A stretch of DNA of 64,000 nt from Methylobacterium cerastii (GCF_022179125.1 NZ_BPQG01000074.1:57288-121287); one strand, 5' to 3'; shown: positions 10,652 to 19,922, numbered from the stretch's first letter. Made by a program: numbers and translations. Notes: generated by a model not told the origin, from the letters alone.

Positions 10652-11806
10652 TTACCCGATCCGCACGATTTCGGCGGCCTCGCCGAGGCCGTCGAACATC
10701 GCCGGGTCGGCGCCCGTCATGAACACTTGCCCGGGCAGCGCGTCGAGCGCCTCGAACAGGCCGGCGCGGCGGCGCGGGTCGAGGTGGGCGGCGACCTCGT
10801 CGAGGAGGATCAGCGGCGCGATCCCGCTCATCGCCCGCACCAGCCGGGCGTGGGCCAGCACGAGGCCGATCAGCAGCGCCTTCTGCTCGCCGGTGGAGGC
10901 GGTCGCCGCCGGCACGTCCTTGGGGCCGTGGCGGACCACGAGGTCGCTGGTCTGCGGGCCGGAGAGCGTGCGCCCGGCGGCCCGGTCGCGCGCGCGGCCG
11001 CGGGCGAGCGCAAGGCGGAAGCGGTCTTCCGCCTCCAACGCCGGCCACACCGCCACGAGGTCGTCGAGGTCGCCCTCCAGGCGCAGGGCCGCCCAGGGAA
11101 ACGGCTGCGCGTCGTCGCGGGTCTCGTGGATCAGCCGGTCGAGGCGCTCGGTGGTCTCGCGGCGGGCGAGCGCCACGGCGACGCCGAGCTCGGCGACCTC
11201 GCGCTCGATCGCGTCGAGCCAGCGGCCGTCGTTCGGGCGTTCTTCCAACAGCCGGTTGCGCGAGCGCAGCGCCCGCTCCATCGCCGAGACGCGGGCGCCG
11301 TGGCCGGAATCGACGGCGAGGACGAGGCGGTCGAGGAAGCGGCGGCGGTCGCCGCCGGGCCCGCGGAACAGCCCGTCGAGGTCCGGCGTCAGCCAGACCA
11401 CGCGCACGAACTCCGAGAAGGCGACGGGCGAGGGCGCGCCGGCCCCGTCGACCCGGCAGAGCCGGCTGGTGCGCCCGTCGAAGCCCGGCGGCTCGCAGCC
11501 CGTGCCGAGGCGATGCTCGGCCCCGTCGCGCGCCAGCGTCACCGAGACGGCGAACCCGCCGGGGCCGTCCTTGCGCGCCATCGTGGCGAACTCGGCCCGC
11601 CGGAGCCCGCGCCCGGGGGCGAACAGCGAGACCGCCTCCAGGATGTTGGTCTTGCCCGCCCCGTTCTCGCCGACGAGCGCGACGAAGCGCGACGACAGCG
11701 GCAGGTCGAGGTCGGCGTGGTTGCGGAAGTCGCGGACGGTCAGGCGGGTGAGGCGCTGGGCGCCTTGCTCTGGCTCCAGACCGATGTCAGCTTCGGGCCT
11801 AATCAC
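10652..11806 (-). CDS. recF: DNA replication and repair protein RecF
   Basis: A 384-residue SMC-like ATPase that loads RecA at gaps together with RecO and RecR. The N-terminal RLTVRDFRNH and Walker A GENGAGKT (46-53) are followed by the family's arginine-rich middle, a signature-like TGEQKALLIGL and Walker B LILLDEVAAHLD. It is last in the dnaA-dnaN-recF block, interrupted by one small membrane-protein gene. The start is GTG 11806, without a clear ribosome site; no better start lies before RLTVRDFRNH, so the first 15-20 residues are uncertain. Confidence 0.94.
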   Translation of the reverse strand: MIRPEADIGLEPEQGAQRLTRLTVRDFRNHADLDLPLSSRFVALVGENGAGKTNILEAVSLFAPGRGLRRAEFATMARKDGPGGFAVSVTLARDGAEHRLGTGCEPPGFDGRTSRLCRVDGAGAPSPVAFSEFVRVVWLTPDLDGLFRGPGGDRRRFLDRLVLAVDSGHGARVSAMERALRSRNRLLEERPNDGRWLDAIEREVAELGVAVALARRETTERLDRLIHETRDDAQPFPWAALRLEGDLDDLVAVWPALEAEDRFRLALARGRARDRAAGRTLSGPQTSDLVVRHGPKDVPAATASTGEQKALLIGLVLAHARLVRAMSGIAPLILLDEVAAHLDPRRRAGLFEALDALPGQVFMTGADPAMFDGLGEAAEIVRIG

Positions 11807-11892
11807 AGACGATCTGTTTCAGATTTTCGAGCGCCGGGACGTTGGGCAAGACCCTATAACGTGGCTCTCGCATCCTGACCAAAGCCCACTTC

Positions 11893-12231
11893 TCAGGGTA
11901 GAGCCGGACCGTCGATGGTCGGCACAAAGCGGAAAAGCAGGCCCAGATAGAAGCCATAGGCAATCAGGAACCCGACGGCGTGAATGGCCGTGTTGCGGCG
12001 TGCCAAGCGAGCATTTCGGCGATGAACCCAAAGATCGATCGCCATCAGGAGGGCCGCCAGCACCGGCACGAAGGCGAGAGCCAGCGGCCGAGGCGCACTC
12101 CAGTTCACCTCGCCCGACAGGCTCCATTGCATCGGTAGCCGATCGAGCGCGGAGAACCGTCCATTCGCCCATAACGAAAGCGCAGAGAGAACAGCGACGG
12201 CGGCAATCGCGATGAGACGGGCCGCCGTCAT
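11893..12231 (-). CDS. Small three-helix membrane protein
   Basis: A 112-residue protein with three predicted membrane segments (about 5-22, 50-67, 84-104). The loop after the first helix, DRLPMQWSLSGEVNWSAPR, resembles the DUF1648 motif found in SdpI-like proteins (Pro-x-His/Gln-W-x-x-x-G). It lies between dnaN and recF, 31 bases after dnaN, and probably shares their transcript. Its function is unknown. An insertion at this point of the conserved dnaN-recF pair is unusual but seems stable, as composition matches the neighbours. Confidence 0.7.
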   Translation of the reverse strand: MTAARLIAIAAVAVLSALSLWANGRFSALDRLPMQWSLSGEVNWSAPRPLALAFVPVLAALLMAIDLWVHRRNARLARRNTAIHAVGFLIAYGFYLGLLFRFVPTIDGPALP

Positions 12232-12262
12232 GTCCGCATCTCGGGGTCCGCGCGGCGCCGGC

Positions 12263-13381
12263 TCACACCCGCATCGGCATCAGCACGTAGAGCGCGGAGG
12301 CGCCCTCGCGGTCCTGGATCAGGGTCGGCGAGCCCGGGTCGGCGAGCTTGAACAGGGCGGTGTCGCCTTCGAGCTGGCCGGTGATGTCGAGGAGGTAGCG
12401 GGCGTTGAAGCCGATATCGAGGCCGGCGGCCTCGTAGTCGACGTCGAGCTCCTCCGTGGCGCTGCCCGAATCCGGGTTGTTGACCGAGAGCGAGAGGCGC
12501 CCTTCCTGCAGGCCGAGCTTCACCGCGCGGCCGCGCTCCGACGAGATCGTCGAGACCCGGTCGACGGCGCGCGCGAAGGCGTCGCGCTCCACCGTGAGGC
12601 GCTTGTCGTTCCCGGCCGGGATCACGCGCTGGTAGTCGGGGAAGGTGCCGTCGATCAGCTTCGAGATCAGCGTCACGCCCGAAGCGAAGCGCAGGCGGAT
12701 CTTGGCCGGCGACAGGTCGATCGCGACGCTGTCGCCGCCGTCGTCGACGAGCTTCTGGATCTCGGCGACCGCCTTCCGGGGCACGATGATGCCCGGCATG
12801 CCGGCGCTGCCCTCCGGCGCGTCGATCTCGACGCGGGCGAGCCGGTGGCCGTCGGTGGCCACCGCGCGGAGCTTCAGCCCCTCGGACTCGATGGTGTGGA
12901 GGTAGATGCCGTTGAGGTAGTAGCGCGTCTCCTCGGTGGAGATCGCGAACTGGGTCTTCTCGATCAGCCGCTTGAGGTCGGAAGCCGCGATCTGGAAGCT
13001 GTGCGGCAGCTCGCCCGCGGCGAGGTCCGGGAAGTCGCCCTCGGGCAGCGCGCCGAGCGCGAAGCGCGAGCGGCCGGAGCGGATCGTCATCTGGCCGGAT
13101 TCGCCGCCGGTCTCCAGCGAGACCTGCGCCCCCTCGGGCAGCTTGCGCACGATGTCGTAGATGACGTGCGCCGGCACGGTGGTGGCGCCGGGATCGCTGA
13201 CGTCGGCCGGCACGGTCTCGGTCACCTCGATGTCGAGGTCGGTCGCCCGCAGCTGCAGGCCGCCGTCGGTGGCGCGCAGCAGCACGTTCGACAGGATCGG
13301 GATCGTGTTGCGCCGCTCCACGACGCGGTGCACGTGGCCGAGCGACCGTAGGAGGGCCGCACGCTCGACAGTGACTCTCAT
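12263..13381 (-). CDS. dnaN: DNA polymerase III beta subunit (sliding clamp)
   Basis: A 372-residue sliding clamp that tethers DNA polymerase III and recruits repair polymerases. It starts MRVTVERAALLRSLGHVHRVVERRNT and ends ...SALYVLMPMRV, the usual C-terminus that forms part of the partner-binding pocket. Length and the three repeated clamp domains fit the family. It is the second gene of the dnaA-dnaN-recF order, 186 bases downstream of dnaA. The short ATG start at 13381 is used because longer frames contain no family sequence. Confidence 0.97.
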   Translation of the reverse strand: MRVTVERAALLRSLGHVHRVVERRNTIPILSNVLLRATDGGLQLRATDLDIEVTETVPADVSDPGATTVPAHVIYDIVRKLPEGAQVSLETGGESGQMTIRSGRSRFALGALPEGDFPDLAAGELPHSFQIAASDLKRLIEKTQFAISTEETRYYLNGIYLHTIESEGLKLRAVATDGHRLARVEIDAPEGSAGMPGIIVPRKAVAEIQKLVDDGGDSVAIDLSPAKIRLRFASGVTLISKLIDGTFPDYQRVIPAGNDKRLTVERDAFARAVDRVSTISSERGRAVKLGLQEGRLSLSVNNPDSGSATEELDVDYEAAGLDIGFNARYLLDITGQLEGDTALFKLADPGSPTLIQDREGASALYVLMPMRV

Positions 13382-13567
13382 CGCAGTACTCTGAATGCTC
13401 GAAGGACCGTGCTCGAACGCCGCCGCGGCCGGCGGGTTCGGAGTTTGGCCGTTCAGCTTGGCGAAGGGCCGCCGCGAAGGCAAGGGCGCGATTCGTCCCC
13501 GCACAGGGTATGGGCGGGCGCGCGGCCCGCCCCCGTGCCGTCCTCCCCGCCGGGGGAGGAGGCGCGA

Positions 13568-15055
13568 TCAATCCTGGAGCATGCGCTTCAGGAGCTCGAC
13601 CTCGTCGCCGAGCACCGTGTCCTCGCCGATCAGCTTCTCGATCTTGCGCACGGCGTGGAGCACCGTGGTGTGGTCGCGGCCTCCGAAGCGGCGACCGATC
13701 TCGGGGAGCGAGCGCAGCGTCAGCACCTTCGACAGGTACATCGCGATCTGGCGGGGCTTCACCACGGCGGCGGTGCGGCGCTCGCTGAGGATGTCGGAGC
13801 GCGAGACGTTGTAGCGCGAGGCGACGAGCTTCTGGATGTCCTCGATCTTGATGCGCTTGGGCTCGCGGTTCTTCACGAGGTCGCGGATCGCGGTCTCGGC
13901 GGTCTCCATGGTCACGGCGGTGCCGGTGAGCGTAGCGTGCGCCAGGAGCCGGTTCACGGCGCCTTCGAGGTCGCGGCCGTTGGCGGTGATCGCGCGCGCC
14001 ACGTAGGTCGCCACCGCCGGCGAGACCTCGAAGCTCGGATGCGCCACCCGCACCGCGGCGAGCCGGGCGGAGAGGATCGAGGCGCGCAACTGCTCGTCGA
14101 GCATCCCGATCTCGACCACCAGGCCGCCGGCGAGCCGCGAGCGCACGCGCTCGTCCAGGGCCTCGAGCTCCGTCGGCGGCCGGTCGGAGGCGACGACGAC
14201 CTGGCGGCCGGCATCGATCAGCGCGTTGATGGTGTGGCCGAACTCGGCCTGGATCGACTTGCCCTGGATGAACTGCACGTCGTCGAGGATCAGCAGGTCG
14301 ATGCCGCGCAGGCGCTCCTTGAAGGCCAGCGCGTTCTGCGTCTTCAGGGCGTTGACGAAGCCGTACATGAAGCGGTCGGCGGTGAGGTAGATCACCCGGC
14401 GGCCGGCCTCGCGGGCGGCGTGGCCGATGCCGTGCAGCAGGTGGGTCTTCCCGAGGCCGACGCCGGCATGGAAGTACAGCGGGTTGTAGAGCGCGCCCTC
14501 GCCGTCGTGGCGGGCGACGCGGTCGGCGGCGGCATGCGCCAGGGAATTCGAGCGGCCGAGCAGGAAGTTCGCGAAGGTCAGGCGGGCGTCGAGCGGCGCG
14601 CCGTTCAGCTCGCCGGCGATCTCGGCGCGCATGTCGGGGGCCGGCGTCGTCGGCATCGGCGCGGGCATGCCGGCGGCGTGGAGGCGGGCCAGCGGACCGC
14701 TGGTCGGGCCGGGCTTCGGGGCGCCCGGCGCCACCGGGCGGACCGGGGCGGTGGTGCCGCGCACGCCGACCTCGATGCGGCCGACCTCCTCGACCTCGGC
14801 CTTGAAGGTGTTCAGCACCCGATCGAGGTAGTGCGATTCGATCCAGCTCTTGAGGAACCGGGTCGGCACGGTGAGGCGGGCGGTGCCGCCCACGACGCAA
14901 TCCAGCTCCAGGCGCGCGAACCAGCTCGCGAACACGTCCTCGCCGAGCTCGGCCCGCAGGCGGCGCTTCACGCGACCCCAGGCCGCCGCAGCCTCCGCGA
15001 CCCCGTTTGCTCCGCCGCTTCCGCCGCCGCCCGACACGCTCTCGTCGACATGCAT
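13568..15055 (-). CDS. dnaA: Chromosomal replication initiator DnaA
   Basis: A 495-residue AAA+ ATPase that binds DnaA boxes and opens the origin. Domain I is [25 protein letters not shown] (26-50). A long Pro/Ala-rich linker (100-145) separates it from the ATPase core, with Walker A GVGLGKTH (198-205), Walker [11 protein letters not shown] and sensor 2. The C-terminal DNA-binding helix-turn-helix carries [16 protein letters not shown]. The start ATG at 15055 has GAGGAG-like Shine-Dalgarno bases about 9 upstream. A Gly/Ser run (residues 8-15) precedes domain I and may be a disordered N-terminus. Confidence 0.97.
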   Translation of the reverse strand: MHVDESVSGGGGSGGANGVAEAAAAWGRVKRRLRAELGEDVFASWFARLELDCVVGGTARLTVPTRFLKSWIESHYLDRVLNTFKAEVEEVGRIEVGVRGTTAPVRPVAPGAPKPGPTSGPLARLHAAGMPAPMPTTPAPDMRAEIAGELNGAPLDARLTFANFLLGRSNSLAHAAADRVARHDGEGALYNPLYFHAGVGLGKTHLLHGIGHAAREAGRRVIYLTADRFMYGFVNALKTQNALAFKERLRGIDLLILDDVQFIQGKSIQAEFGHTINALIDAGRQVVVASDRPPTELEALDERVRSRLAGGLVVEIGMLDEQLRASILSARLAAVRVAHPSFEVSPAVATYVARAITANGRDLEGAVNRLLAHATLTGTAVTMETAETAIRDLVKNREPKRIKIEDIQKLVASRYNVSRSDILSERRTAAVVKPRQIAMYLSKVLTLRSLPEIGRRFGGRDHTTVLHAVRKIEKLIGEDTVLGDEVELLKRMLQD

Positions 15056-15630
15056 CACTGACACTCTCCTCGCACCGAGGACGGGAGACCCGCCGACGGG
15101 GCGTACGCACGCACACTGGAACACCCCGTGAACACGGGCGGGGCGCAAAAATCGGCGGGAGTCAACCCGTCCGACGACGCTGCTGGTCGATTGGGAGAGC
15201 CTATCAACAATTACCTACGGTAGTTTTAACAGTGGGACTTGCGGGGAAAGCCTTGATCGGCGCTGCAGCGAGTCGAGCGGAGTCGAGCCGAAGACGGATA
15301 CCGCTTTGATTCGCCGAACGATTCGGGGTGATGTGGGAGATGCTGTGCCTTTGCTCAGGCGCGGTGAGGTTTTGTTAAGCTACACCTGCCCCGAAGACTC
15401 CGCAACGAAATCGATTTTTGGAAATGGGTTAACGCTTCGTCACCGGGCGGGCGCGGACATGGCGCGAACATCGGCGGGGCGTTCGGGGGGTTTTGGCGGG
15501 CAATCGCGGGCGCCGATCAGACACCGTCGCCGGACATGTCGGCGCCGTCTCCGCCTCTTCCCGCTTCTACGGGCGGGACCATCGCAGAAGGCGATTTGCT
15601 CTTCGGAAACCCGTTGGCAGCACCTCCGTC

Positions 15631-15661
15631 GTCCCGGGGCCGCGCAGCGGAGCCCCGGAAT
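15631..15661. repeat. GC-rich palindrome of the dispersed intergenic type
   Basis: CCGGGGC (15634-15640) and GCCCCGG (15652-15658) flank a CGC/GCG-containing loop, followed by AATGAC. Palindromes of this pattern are repeated many times between genes in Rhizobiales genomes; this one stands in the dnaA-rpsT spacer. Confidence 0.6.
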
Positions 15662-15756
15662 GACCGCGCGGTGCCGTCTGCAATGGATCTGAGCCAGGGG
15701 CGTGGGCTGGGACGAGCTGCGCGCCTGAGCCTAAGGGGTCACGCACCTCATCCTGT

Positions 15757-15788
15757 CCTTCTCCCCATGGGAGGAGGAACCCGCGCCG
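15757..15788. repeat. Dispersed intergenic repeat, copy 1
   Basis: A segment with CTTCTCCCCATGGGAG followed by GAGGAACCCGCGCC. A related segment occurs at 55511-55541 (CTCTCCCCCTGAGAG then AATGGACCCGCGCC). The shared stem and ACCCGCGCC tail suggest two members of one small intergenic repeat family. Confidence 0.5.
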
Positions 15789-15866
15789 GATCGGCGAGCC
15801 CGGTGGCCGAGGGACAAGGGAACGGACGACTCGAACGAGAACCACATCACGGGTGCGACGCGAACA

Positions 15867-15900
15867 CGAAAAAGCCCGGCGCTAAGGCCGGGCTTTTTCG
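15867..15900 (-). terminator. Terminator downstream of rpsT (bidirectional)
   Basis: A 14-bp perfect stem (15867-15880 with 15887-15900) around loop GCTAAG, with A and T runs at its ends, forms a terminator readable from both strands. It lies 36 bases past the rpsT stop on the minus strand. Confidence 0.88.
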
Positions 15901-15935
15901 TAACGGGTTCGATGGTTCGTCGGCGGCGGTCGCGC

Positions 15936-16208
15936 TTAGGCGGCGACGGCCAGGGCCTTCACGCGGGCGGCGAGGCGCGAGACCTTGCGCGAGGCGTTGT
16001 TCTTGTGAACGATGCCGCTCTGGGCGGCCCGCATGATCTCCGGCTCGGCGGCGCGAAGCGCGGTGAGGGCGTCGGACTGCACGCCCGAAGCGATCGCCTC
16101 CTCGACCTTGCGGACGAAGGTACGCATCCGGGAGCGGCGCGAGCGGTTGATCGCCGTGCGCTTGGCGATCTTGCGGGTCATTTTCTTGGCCGACACGGTG
16201 TTGGCCAT
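15936..16208 (-). CDS. rpsT: 30S ribosomal protein S20
   Basis: A 90-residue basic protein that binds 16S rRNA early in 30S assembly. [19 protein letters not shown] and the [19 protein letters not shown] stretch followed by [16 protein letters not shown] identify it. An AGGAT site about 9 bases upstream supports ATG 16208. It is transcribed alone, ends in a strong terminator, and lies upstream of dnaA in the same direction, as in many alphaproteobacteria. Confidence 0.97.
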   Translation of the reverse strand: MANTVSAKKMTRKIAKRTAINRSRRSRMRTFVRKVEEAIASGVQSDALTALRAAEPEIMRAAQSGIVHKNNASRKVSRLAARVKALAVAA

Positions 16209-16452
16209 GGGCATCCTCGTATCAAAGGGCGGGGACCTTCGAGCTCGGGGAGCCTCGGATCGGTCTGCGCTGGGTGTGGCGAATGGCGAAGCCGACGACG
16301 CGCGCAACCGCACGGGCCCTCGGCAGAGCCGGCTCTATAGCCACGGGACGCCGCGTCGTCAACGCACCTTGATGCACCGGCTTAACCGCGCCGGCTTGAT
16401 CCCGCCCTGCCGGCCCCGGATGATCGCGGATCGATCCAGGAAGGGGACCGGC

Positions 16453-17484
16453 GTGGCGCACAGGGTGAACGAGACCGACGCGGCCCGTATCGCAAGGTTC
16501 CGTCCGGCGTCCGGCATGGAGACGCCGCGCTTTGCCGGCGTGGCGAGCTTCATGCGGCTGCCCTGCCGCGATCCGGGCGCGGCCGAGGGCGTCGAGATCG
16601 GCCTCGTCGGCATCCCGTTCGACGGGGCGACCACGAACCGGCCGGGCGCGCGCCTCGGACCGCGGGGCGTGCGCGAAGCCTCGACCGGCACGCGGGCGAT
16701 CAACCATGCCAGCGGGATCGCGCCCTATGCTCTGGCGGCCTGCGCCGACCTCGGCGACGTGCCGGTGAACCCGGTCGATGCCGCCGAGACCTGCCGGCGG
16801 ATCGAGGCGTTCATGCTCGGGCTCGCCGGCGCCGGCATCGTGCCGCTCTCCGTCGGCGGCGACCACCTCGTCACCTATCCGATCCTCCGGGCGCTGGGGC
16901 GCGGGCGCCCGCTCGGGCTCGTGCACATCGACGCCCACAGCGACACCGACGACCACCAGTACGGCGGCACCCGGCTCACCCACGGCACCCCGTTCCGCCG
17001 GGCGGTGGAGGACGGCGTGCTCGATCCGCGGCGCTGCGTGCAGGTCGGCATCCGCGGCAGCATGGACGCGGCGGACGAGCGCGACTGGGCCTGCGCCCAG
17101 GGCATTCGCGTCGTCACGATGGAGGAGGCGGCCGCCCGCGGAATGCCGGAGGTGGCGGCCGAGGCCCGCGCCGTCGTGGGCGCCGGCCCGACCTATCTCA
17201 GCTTCGACATCGACAGCCTCGACCCGGCCTACGCGCCGGGCACCGGCACGCCGGAGATCGGCGGCCTGACCACCCGCGAGGCCCTGGCCCTGCTGCGCAG
17301 CCTGCGCGGGCTCGACCTCGTCGGCGCCGACCTCGTGGAGGTGGCCCCGCCGCTGGACCCGTCCGGCCTCACCGCGCTCACCGGCGGCCAGCTCGCCTTC
17401 GAGATCCTGTGCCTGCTCGCCGATTCGGTGGCCGCGCGCCGGGCGGCGCGACGGGAATCCGATCAGACGACCGAGAACCGGTAG
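16453..17484 (+). CDS. Agmatinase-family ureohydrolase (guanidinobutyrase-like)
   Basis: A 343-residue binuclear-manganese enzyme that releases urea from a guanidino compound. All six metal ligands are visible: His138 (GGDH), Asp160-x-His162-x-Asp164 (IDAHSD), and Asp252 and Asp254 (FDIDSLDPAYAPG). The N-terminal GATTNRPGARLGPRGVREAS is closer to agmatinase/guanidinobutyrase than arginase. Exact substrate (agmatine, guanidinobutyrate, guanidinopropionate) cannot be told. GTG 16453 is chosen because AGGAAGGGGA lies just before it; earlier in-frame ATGs have no ribosome site. Its 3' end overlaps the convergent galM gene by 22 bases. Confidence 0.88.
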   Translation: MAHRVNETDAARIARFRPASGMETPRFAGVASFMRLPCRDPGAAEGVEIGLVGIPFDGATTNRPGARLGPRGVREASTGTRAINHASGIAPYALAACADLGDVPVNPVDAAETCRRIEAFMLGLAGAGIVPLSVGGDHLVTYPILRALGRGRPLGLVHIDAHSDTDDHQYGGTRLTHGTPFRRAVEDGVLDPRRCVQVGIRGSMDAADERDWACAQGIRVVTMEEAAARGMPEVAAEARAVVGAGPTYLSFDIDSLDPAYAPGTGTPEIGGLTTREALALLRSLRGLDLVGADLVEVAPPLDPSGLTALTGGQLAFEILCLLADSVAARRAARRESDQTTENR

Positions 17485-18503
17485 GTCGTCGTCGAGGCGA
17501 AAAGCTCACCCGGACGCAGCACGGCGGACGGGAAGCCGGGGTGGTTCGGCGCGTCGGGGAAGGCTTGCGTCTCGAAGCAGACCGCGTCGCCCGAGCGGTA
17601 GGCCCGCCCGCCCGGGCCGACCAGCGTCCCGTCGAGGTTGTTGCCGGTGTAGAGTTGCAGGCCCGGCAGCGTCGTCGCCACGTCGAGGCGGCGCCCGCTC
17701 GCCGGCTCGATGCAGCTCGCCGCCGGCCGCAGGCGCCCGTCCGCGCCGGCCAGGACGAAGCAATGGTCGTAGCCCTTGGCGATCACGAGCTGCTTGTCGC
17801 CCTCGCGGATGCGCCGGCCGAGCGGCATGCCGGCGCGAAAGTCGAACGCCGTGCCGGCCACCGGCCGCAACGCACCGGTCGGGACCTGCGTCGCGTCGGT
17901 CTCCAACACCGCGTCGGCCGCGATCGTGACGACGTGGCCCATCACGTCGCCGGCGCCTTCGCCCGCCAGGTTGAAGTAGCCGTGGTGGGTCAGGTTCAGC
18001 ACGGTCGGGCGGTCGGTCCGCGCGCGGTAGTCGATCCGCAACGTCCCGTCCTCGGGCAGGCTGTAGGTCACGGTCACGTCGAGGTTGCCCGGAAAGCCCT
18101 CCTCGCCGTCGGGCGATCGGCGCGCCAGCGTCAGGTGGCCGTCGTCGGCCGACGCCACCTGCCACATCCGCCGGTCGAACCCGCGCGGGCCGCCATGCAT
18201 CGCGTTCGGCGGCTCGTTGGTCGGCAGCGCGTAGGCGTGGCCGTCGATGGCGAAGCGCCCGTTCGCGATGCGGTTGGCGAAGCGTCCGATCAGGCCGCCG
18301 AAATGCGGGCTCTTCGTCTCGTAGGCCGCCACCGAGTCGAGCCCGAGCACGACGTTGGCCGCATGGCCCGCCCGGTCGGGCGTCTCGATCGCGGTGACGA
18401 CGCCGCCGTAATCGAGCACCTGAACCCGAAGCGCGCCGCGCGCGAGGGTGAAGCGCGTCACCGTCTCGCCGTCCGCCGTCGTTCCGAAGGTCTCGCCCGC
18501 CAT
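17463..18503 (-). CDS. galM: Aldose 1-epimerase (mutarotase)
   Basis: A 346-residue mutarotase that interconverts the alpha and beta anomers of galactose, glucose and other aldoses. Conserved parts include the start FGTTADGETVTRFTL, the substrate-binding GRFANRIANGRF, the catalytic-base region NLTHHGYFNLAGEG with its paired His, and the C-terminal FETQAFPDAPNHPGFP with the catalytic Glu. No other sugar gene is nearby. It overlaps the opposite ureohydrolase gene by 22 bases at the 3' ends, so both transcripts must pass through each other's last codons. Confidence 0.92.
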   Translation of the reverse strand: MAGETFGTTADGETVTRFTLARGALRVQVLDYGGVVTAIETPDRAGHAANVVLGLDSVAAYETKSPHFGGLIGRFANRIANGRFAIDGHAYALPTNEPPNAMHGGPRGFDRRMWQVASADDGHLTLARRSPDGEEGFPGNLDVTVTYSLPEDGTLRIDYRARTDRPTVLNLTHHGYFNLAGEGAGDVMGHVVTIAADAVLETDATQVPTGALRPVAGTAFDFRAGMPLGRRIREGDKQLVIAKGYDHCFVLAGADGRLRPAASCIEPASGRRLDVATTLPGLQLYTGNNLDGTLVGPGGRAYRSGDAVCFETQAFPDAPNHPGFPSAVLRPGELFASTTTYRFSVV

Positions 18504-18634
18504 CCCTGGTCCCGACCGTGATCCGCCGCGCCGACCGTCGGCGACACCCTCGAAGACCGAACACCGGACCACGATCCGCCCGAACCGTCGCGGCCTGACC
18601 GCCGCGACCGCGGGGCGGCGGCGATGCGCCGGAC

Positions 18635-18656
18635 CTCATGGGTTCCGACCCATGAG
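18635..18656. repeat. Inverted repeat between galM and the BLUF gene
   Basis: CTCATGGG (18635-18642) and CCCATGAG (18649-18656) pair perfectly around loop TTCCGA. There is no T run, so it is either an operator for galM or a hairpin ending the BLUF transcript with help of another factor. Confidence 0.5.
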
Positions 18657-18773
18657 ACCCGGTGCAAGCGGAGGCATTCCGACCCGTCGTGCCATCCGGC
18701 CGCCTCCGAGGTCGACCGGACGTGGCCGGATCCGTCGCCCTCCAGGCCTGCCGGGAAGCGGACGTGGCCCCGA

Positions 18774-19250
18774 TCAACCTCGACCGATGGGCTCGAGCGA
18801 ACCCGAACCGAGTTGTTCGAGGATCCGCGTCAGCGCCACGCGGTTGTTCTTGTCTTCCGCGCTTTCGAGGGCGTCCTGCAGCACGAGCCGGATGTCGTCG
18901 GCCTCGACCCGCTCCATGTCCCAATCCGGATAGAGGCGCTCTCGTTCCTCCTCGCTCTGGCTCAGCGAAACGATATCGTAGTGGCGCTCGTCTCGATGCA
19001 GGGTCGCGATCAATTTCCGTATCTCGGCGGCCGGCCCCTCGATCCACTGGAAGAAAACGCCGCTGCCGAAGACCAGCACGCCGGTAATGCCGTGGGCAAG
19101 ATTGTTGCGCTTGGCCGCTTCGACGATACGGGTGACTTCGGCGTCGTCGACGTGTTCCGCGGCACGACTGCAATAGACGAAATGGTACAGAGGGACCAAC
19201 GTCGCGTCGTCCGGCTCGGCGCCGCGCGGAATGCCGTACTCATCGAACAT
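18774..19250 (-). CDS. BLUF-domain blue-light sensor, AppA-like
   Basis: A 158-residue protein with one BLUF domain (about 20-120), a flavin-binding fold that senses blue light through a hydrogen-bond switch. The key residues are present: Tyr26 (FVYCSRA), Asn50 (KRNNLAHGITG), Gln68 (VFFQWIEG), and Trp110 with Met112 (YPDWDM). The VFFQWIEG and RDERHYDI segments are close to AppA of Rhodobacter. A short helical C-terminal tail (120-158) has no other domain, so output must go through a partner protein. It is the last gene of the light-sensing cluster. No clear ribosome site precedes ATG 19250, and the start is somewhat uncertain. Confidence 0.9.
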   Translation of the reverse strand: MFDEYGIPRGAEPDDATLVPLYHFVYCSRAAEHVDDAEVTRIVEAAKRNNLAHGITGVLVFGSGVFFQWIEGPAAEIRKLIATLHRDERHYDIVSLSQSEEERERLYPDWDMERVEADDIRLVLQDALESAEDKNNRVALTRILEQLGSGSLEPIGRG

Positions 19251-19408
19251 GGGTGAGATCGCTTCGTTGGCGGCAGGGAGACCGAGGCGTGGATGGGACG
19301 CTGGCGGCGCCCGCATCCACCGGACAGCATCGGTTCGATCAGGCTGTCGGCCATCCATCTTTCGAAGAACGCCGAGTCGTTCCCGATGCGCGTCGGTCCC
19401 GATGCGCG

Positions 19409-19819
19409 TTACGCGTCGTCGTATGCGGGTTCGGCGGCGAGCCGCTCGAATATTCTGAGCGCCTGCAGCGGAGTCGCCTGATCGATCGCTCCGTTGGCAA
19501 CTTCGGCTTGCGACCACATCCAGGAGCGGGCCGGATCGTCGCGCATCGCCCAGCCGGGGAATAAACGGTCCGTCACCGGGTGATAGGACAACCGCCGGAT
19601 CTCCAGATGCCGCTCGTCCCTCAAGATCCGGGCATAGGTGGCATCCAGCACCTCGGCCGAGCCCTCCAGCAACTGCATGTAGACATCCGCCCTGCAAATG
19701 AGGGCGCCGGTGATCCCATCGCGCGCGTTGCAACGCCGCGATTGCGATAGGATGCCGTTGAGCATCGCTTGGTCGAACCCGAAAGGCCGTGAGGCATAGA
19801 TGAGCTGAACGACAGACAT
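19409..19819 (-). CDS. Second BLUF-domain blue-light sensor
   Basis: A 136-residue single-domain BLUF protein. Tyr8 (LIYASRP), Asn31 (CNARDGITG), Gln49 (VYMQLLEG), Trp90 and Met92 (FPGWAM) match the flavin-site residues of the family. It differs from the neighbouring BLUF protein along most of its length, so the pair is not a recent duplication. A short C-terminal helix follows (100-136). It lies between the other BLUF gene and the cobalamin-domain gene, with gaps of 158 and 103 bases, all on the minus strand. Confidence 0.92.
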   Translation of the reverse strand: MSVVQLIYASRPFGFDQAMLNGILSQSRRCNARDGITGALICRADVYMQLLEGSAEVLDATYARILRDERHLEIRRLSYHPVTDRLFPGWAMRDDPARSWMWSQAEVANGAIDQATPLQALRIFERLAAEPAYDDA

Positions 19820-19922
19820 TGCTGCTGGATCCTGTCAGGACGTCGGATTGGCAGAGCGATCTACATGCGGTCGTTCGAAAGCTCCGAGGATCCGTGAAAG
19901 CCGAGGACGTCGCCCGTCGGCG

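Larger units (their letters stand above)
15056..15935. other. Long palindrome-rich spacer between dnaA and rpsT
   Basis: About 880 bases hold no convincing gene; the open frames here lack ribosome sites and family matches. The dnaA-proximal third has AT-richer patches (15205-15235 and 15365-15430). The distal part holds GC-rich palindromes (see separate entries). I found no perfect DnaA box (TTATCCACA or complement); the nearest, CTATCAACA at 15201, has two mismatches. It must hold the dnaA promoter. Confidence 0.6.

Noticed and set aside
12212-15061. Long plus-strand frames opposite dnaN and dnaA.
   Set aside because: Translations are low-complexity and lack motifs; the minus-strand frames encode complete DnaN and DnaA.
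15201-15209. A DnaA box (CTATCAACA) marking oriC next to dnaA.
   Set aside because: Two of nine positions differ from TTATCCACA and no second box lies near, so an origin here is not supported.
15536-16036. A possible protein gene in the dnaA-rpsT spacer (166 residues, plus strand).
   Set aside because: It runs through a terminator hairpin and into rpsT on the other strand, has no ribosome site and no recognisable domain.
18774-19819. The two BLUF genes as a recent tandem duplication.
   Set aside because: Apart from flavin-site residues and the usual BLUF pattern their sequences differ strongly, so they are old paralogues or separate acquisitions.
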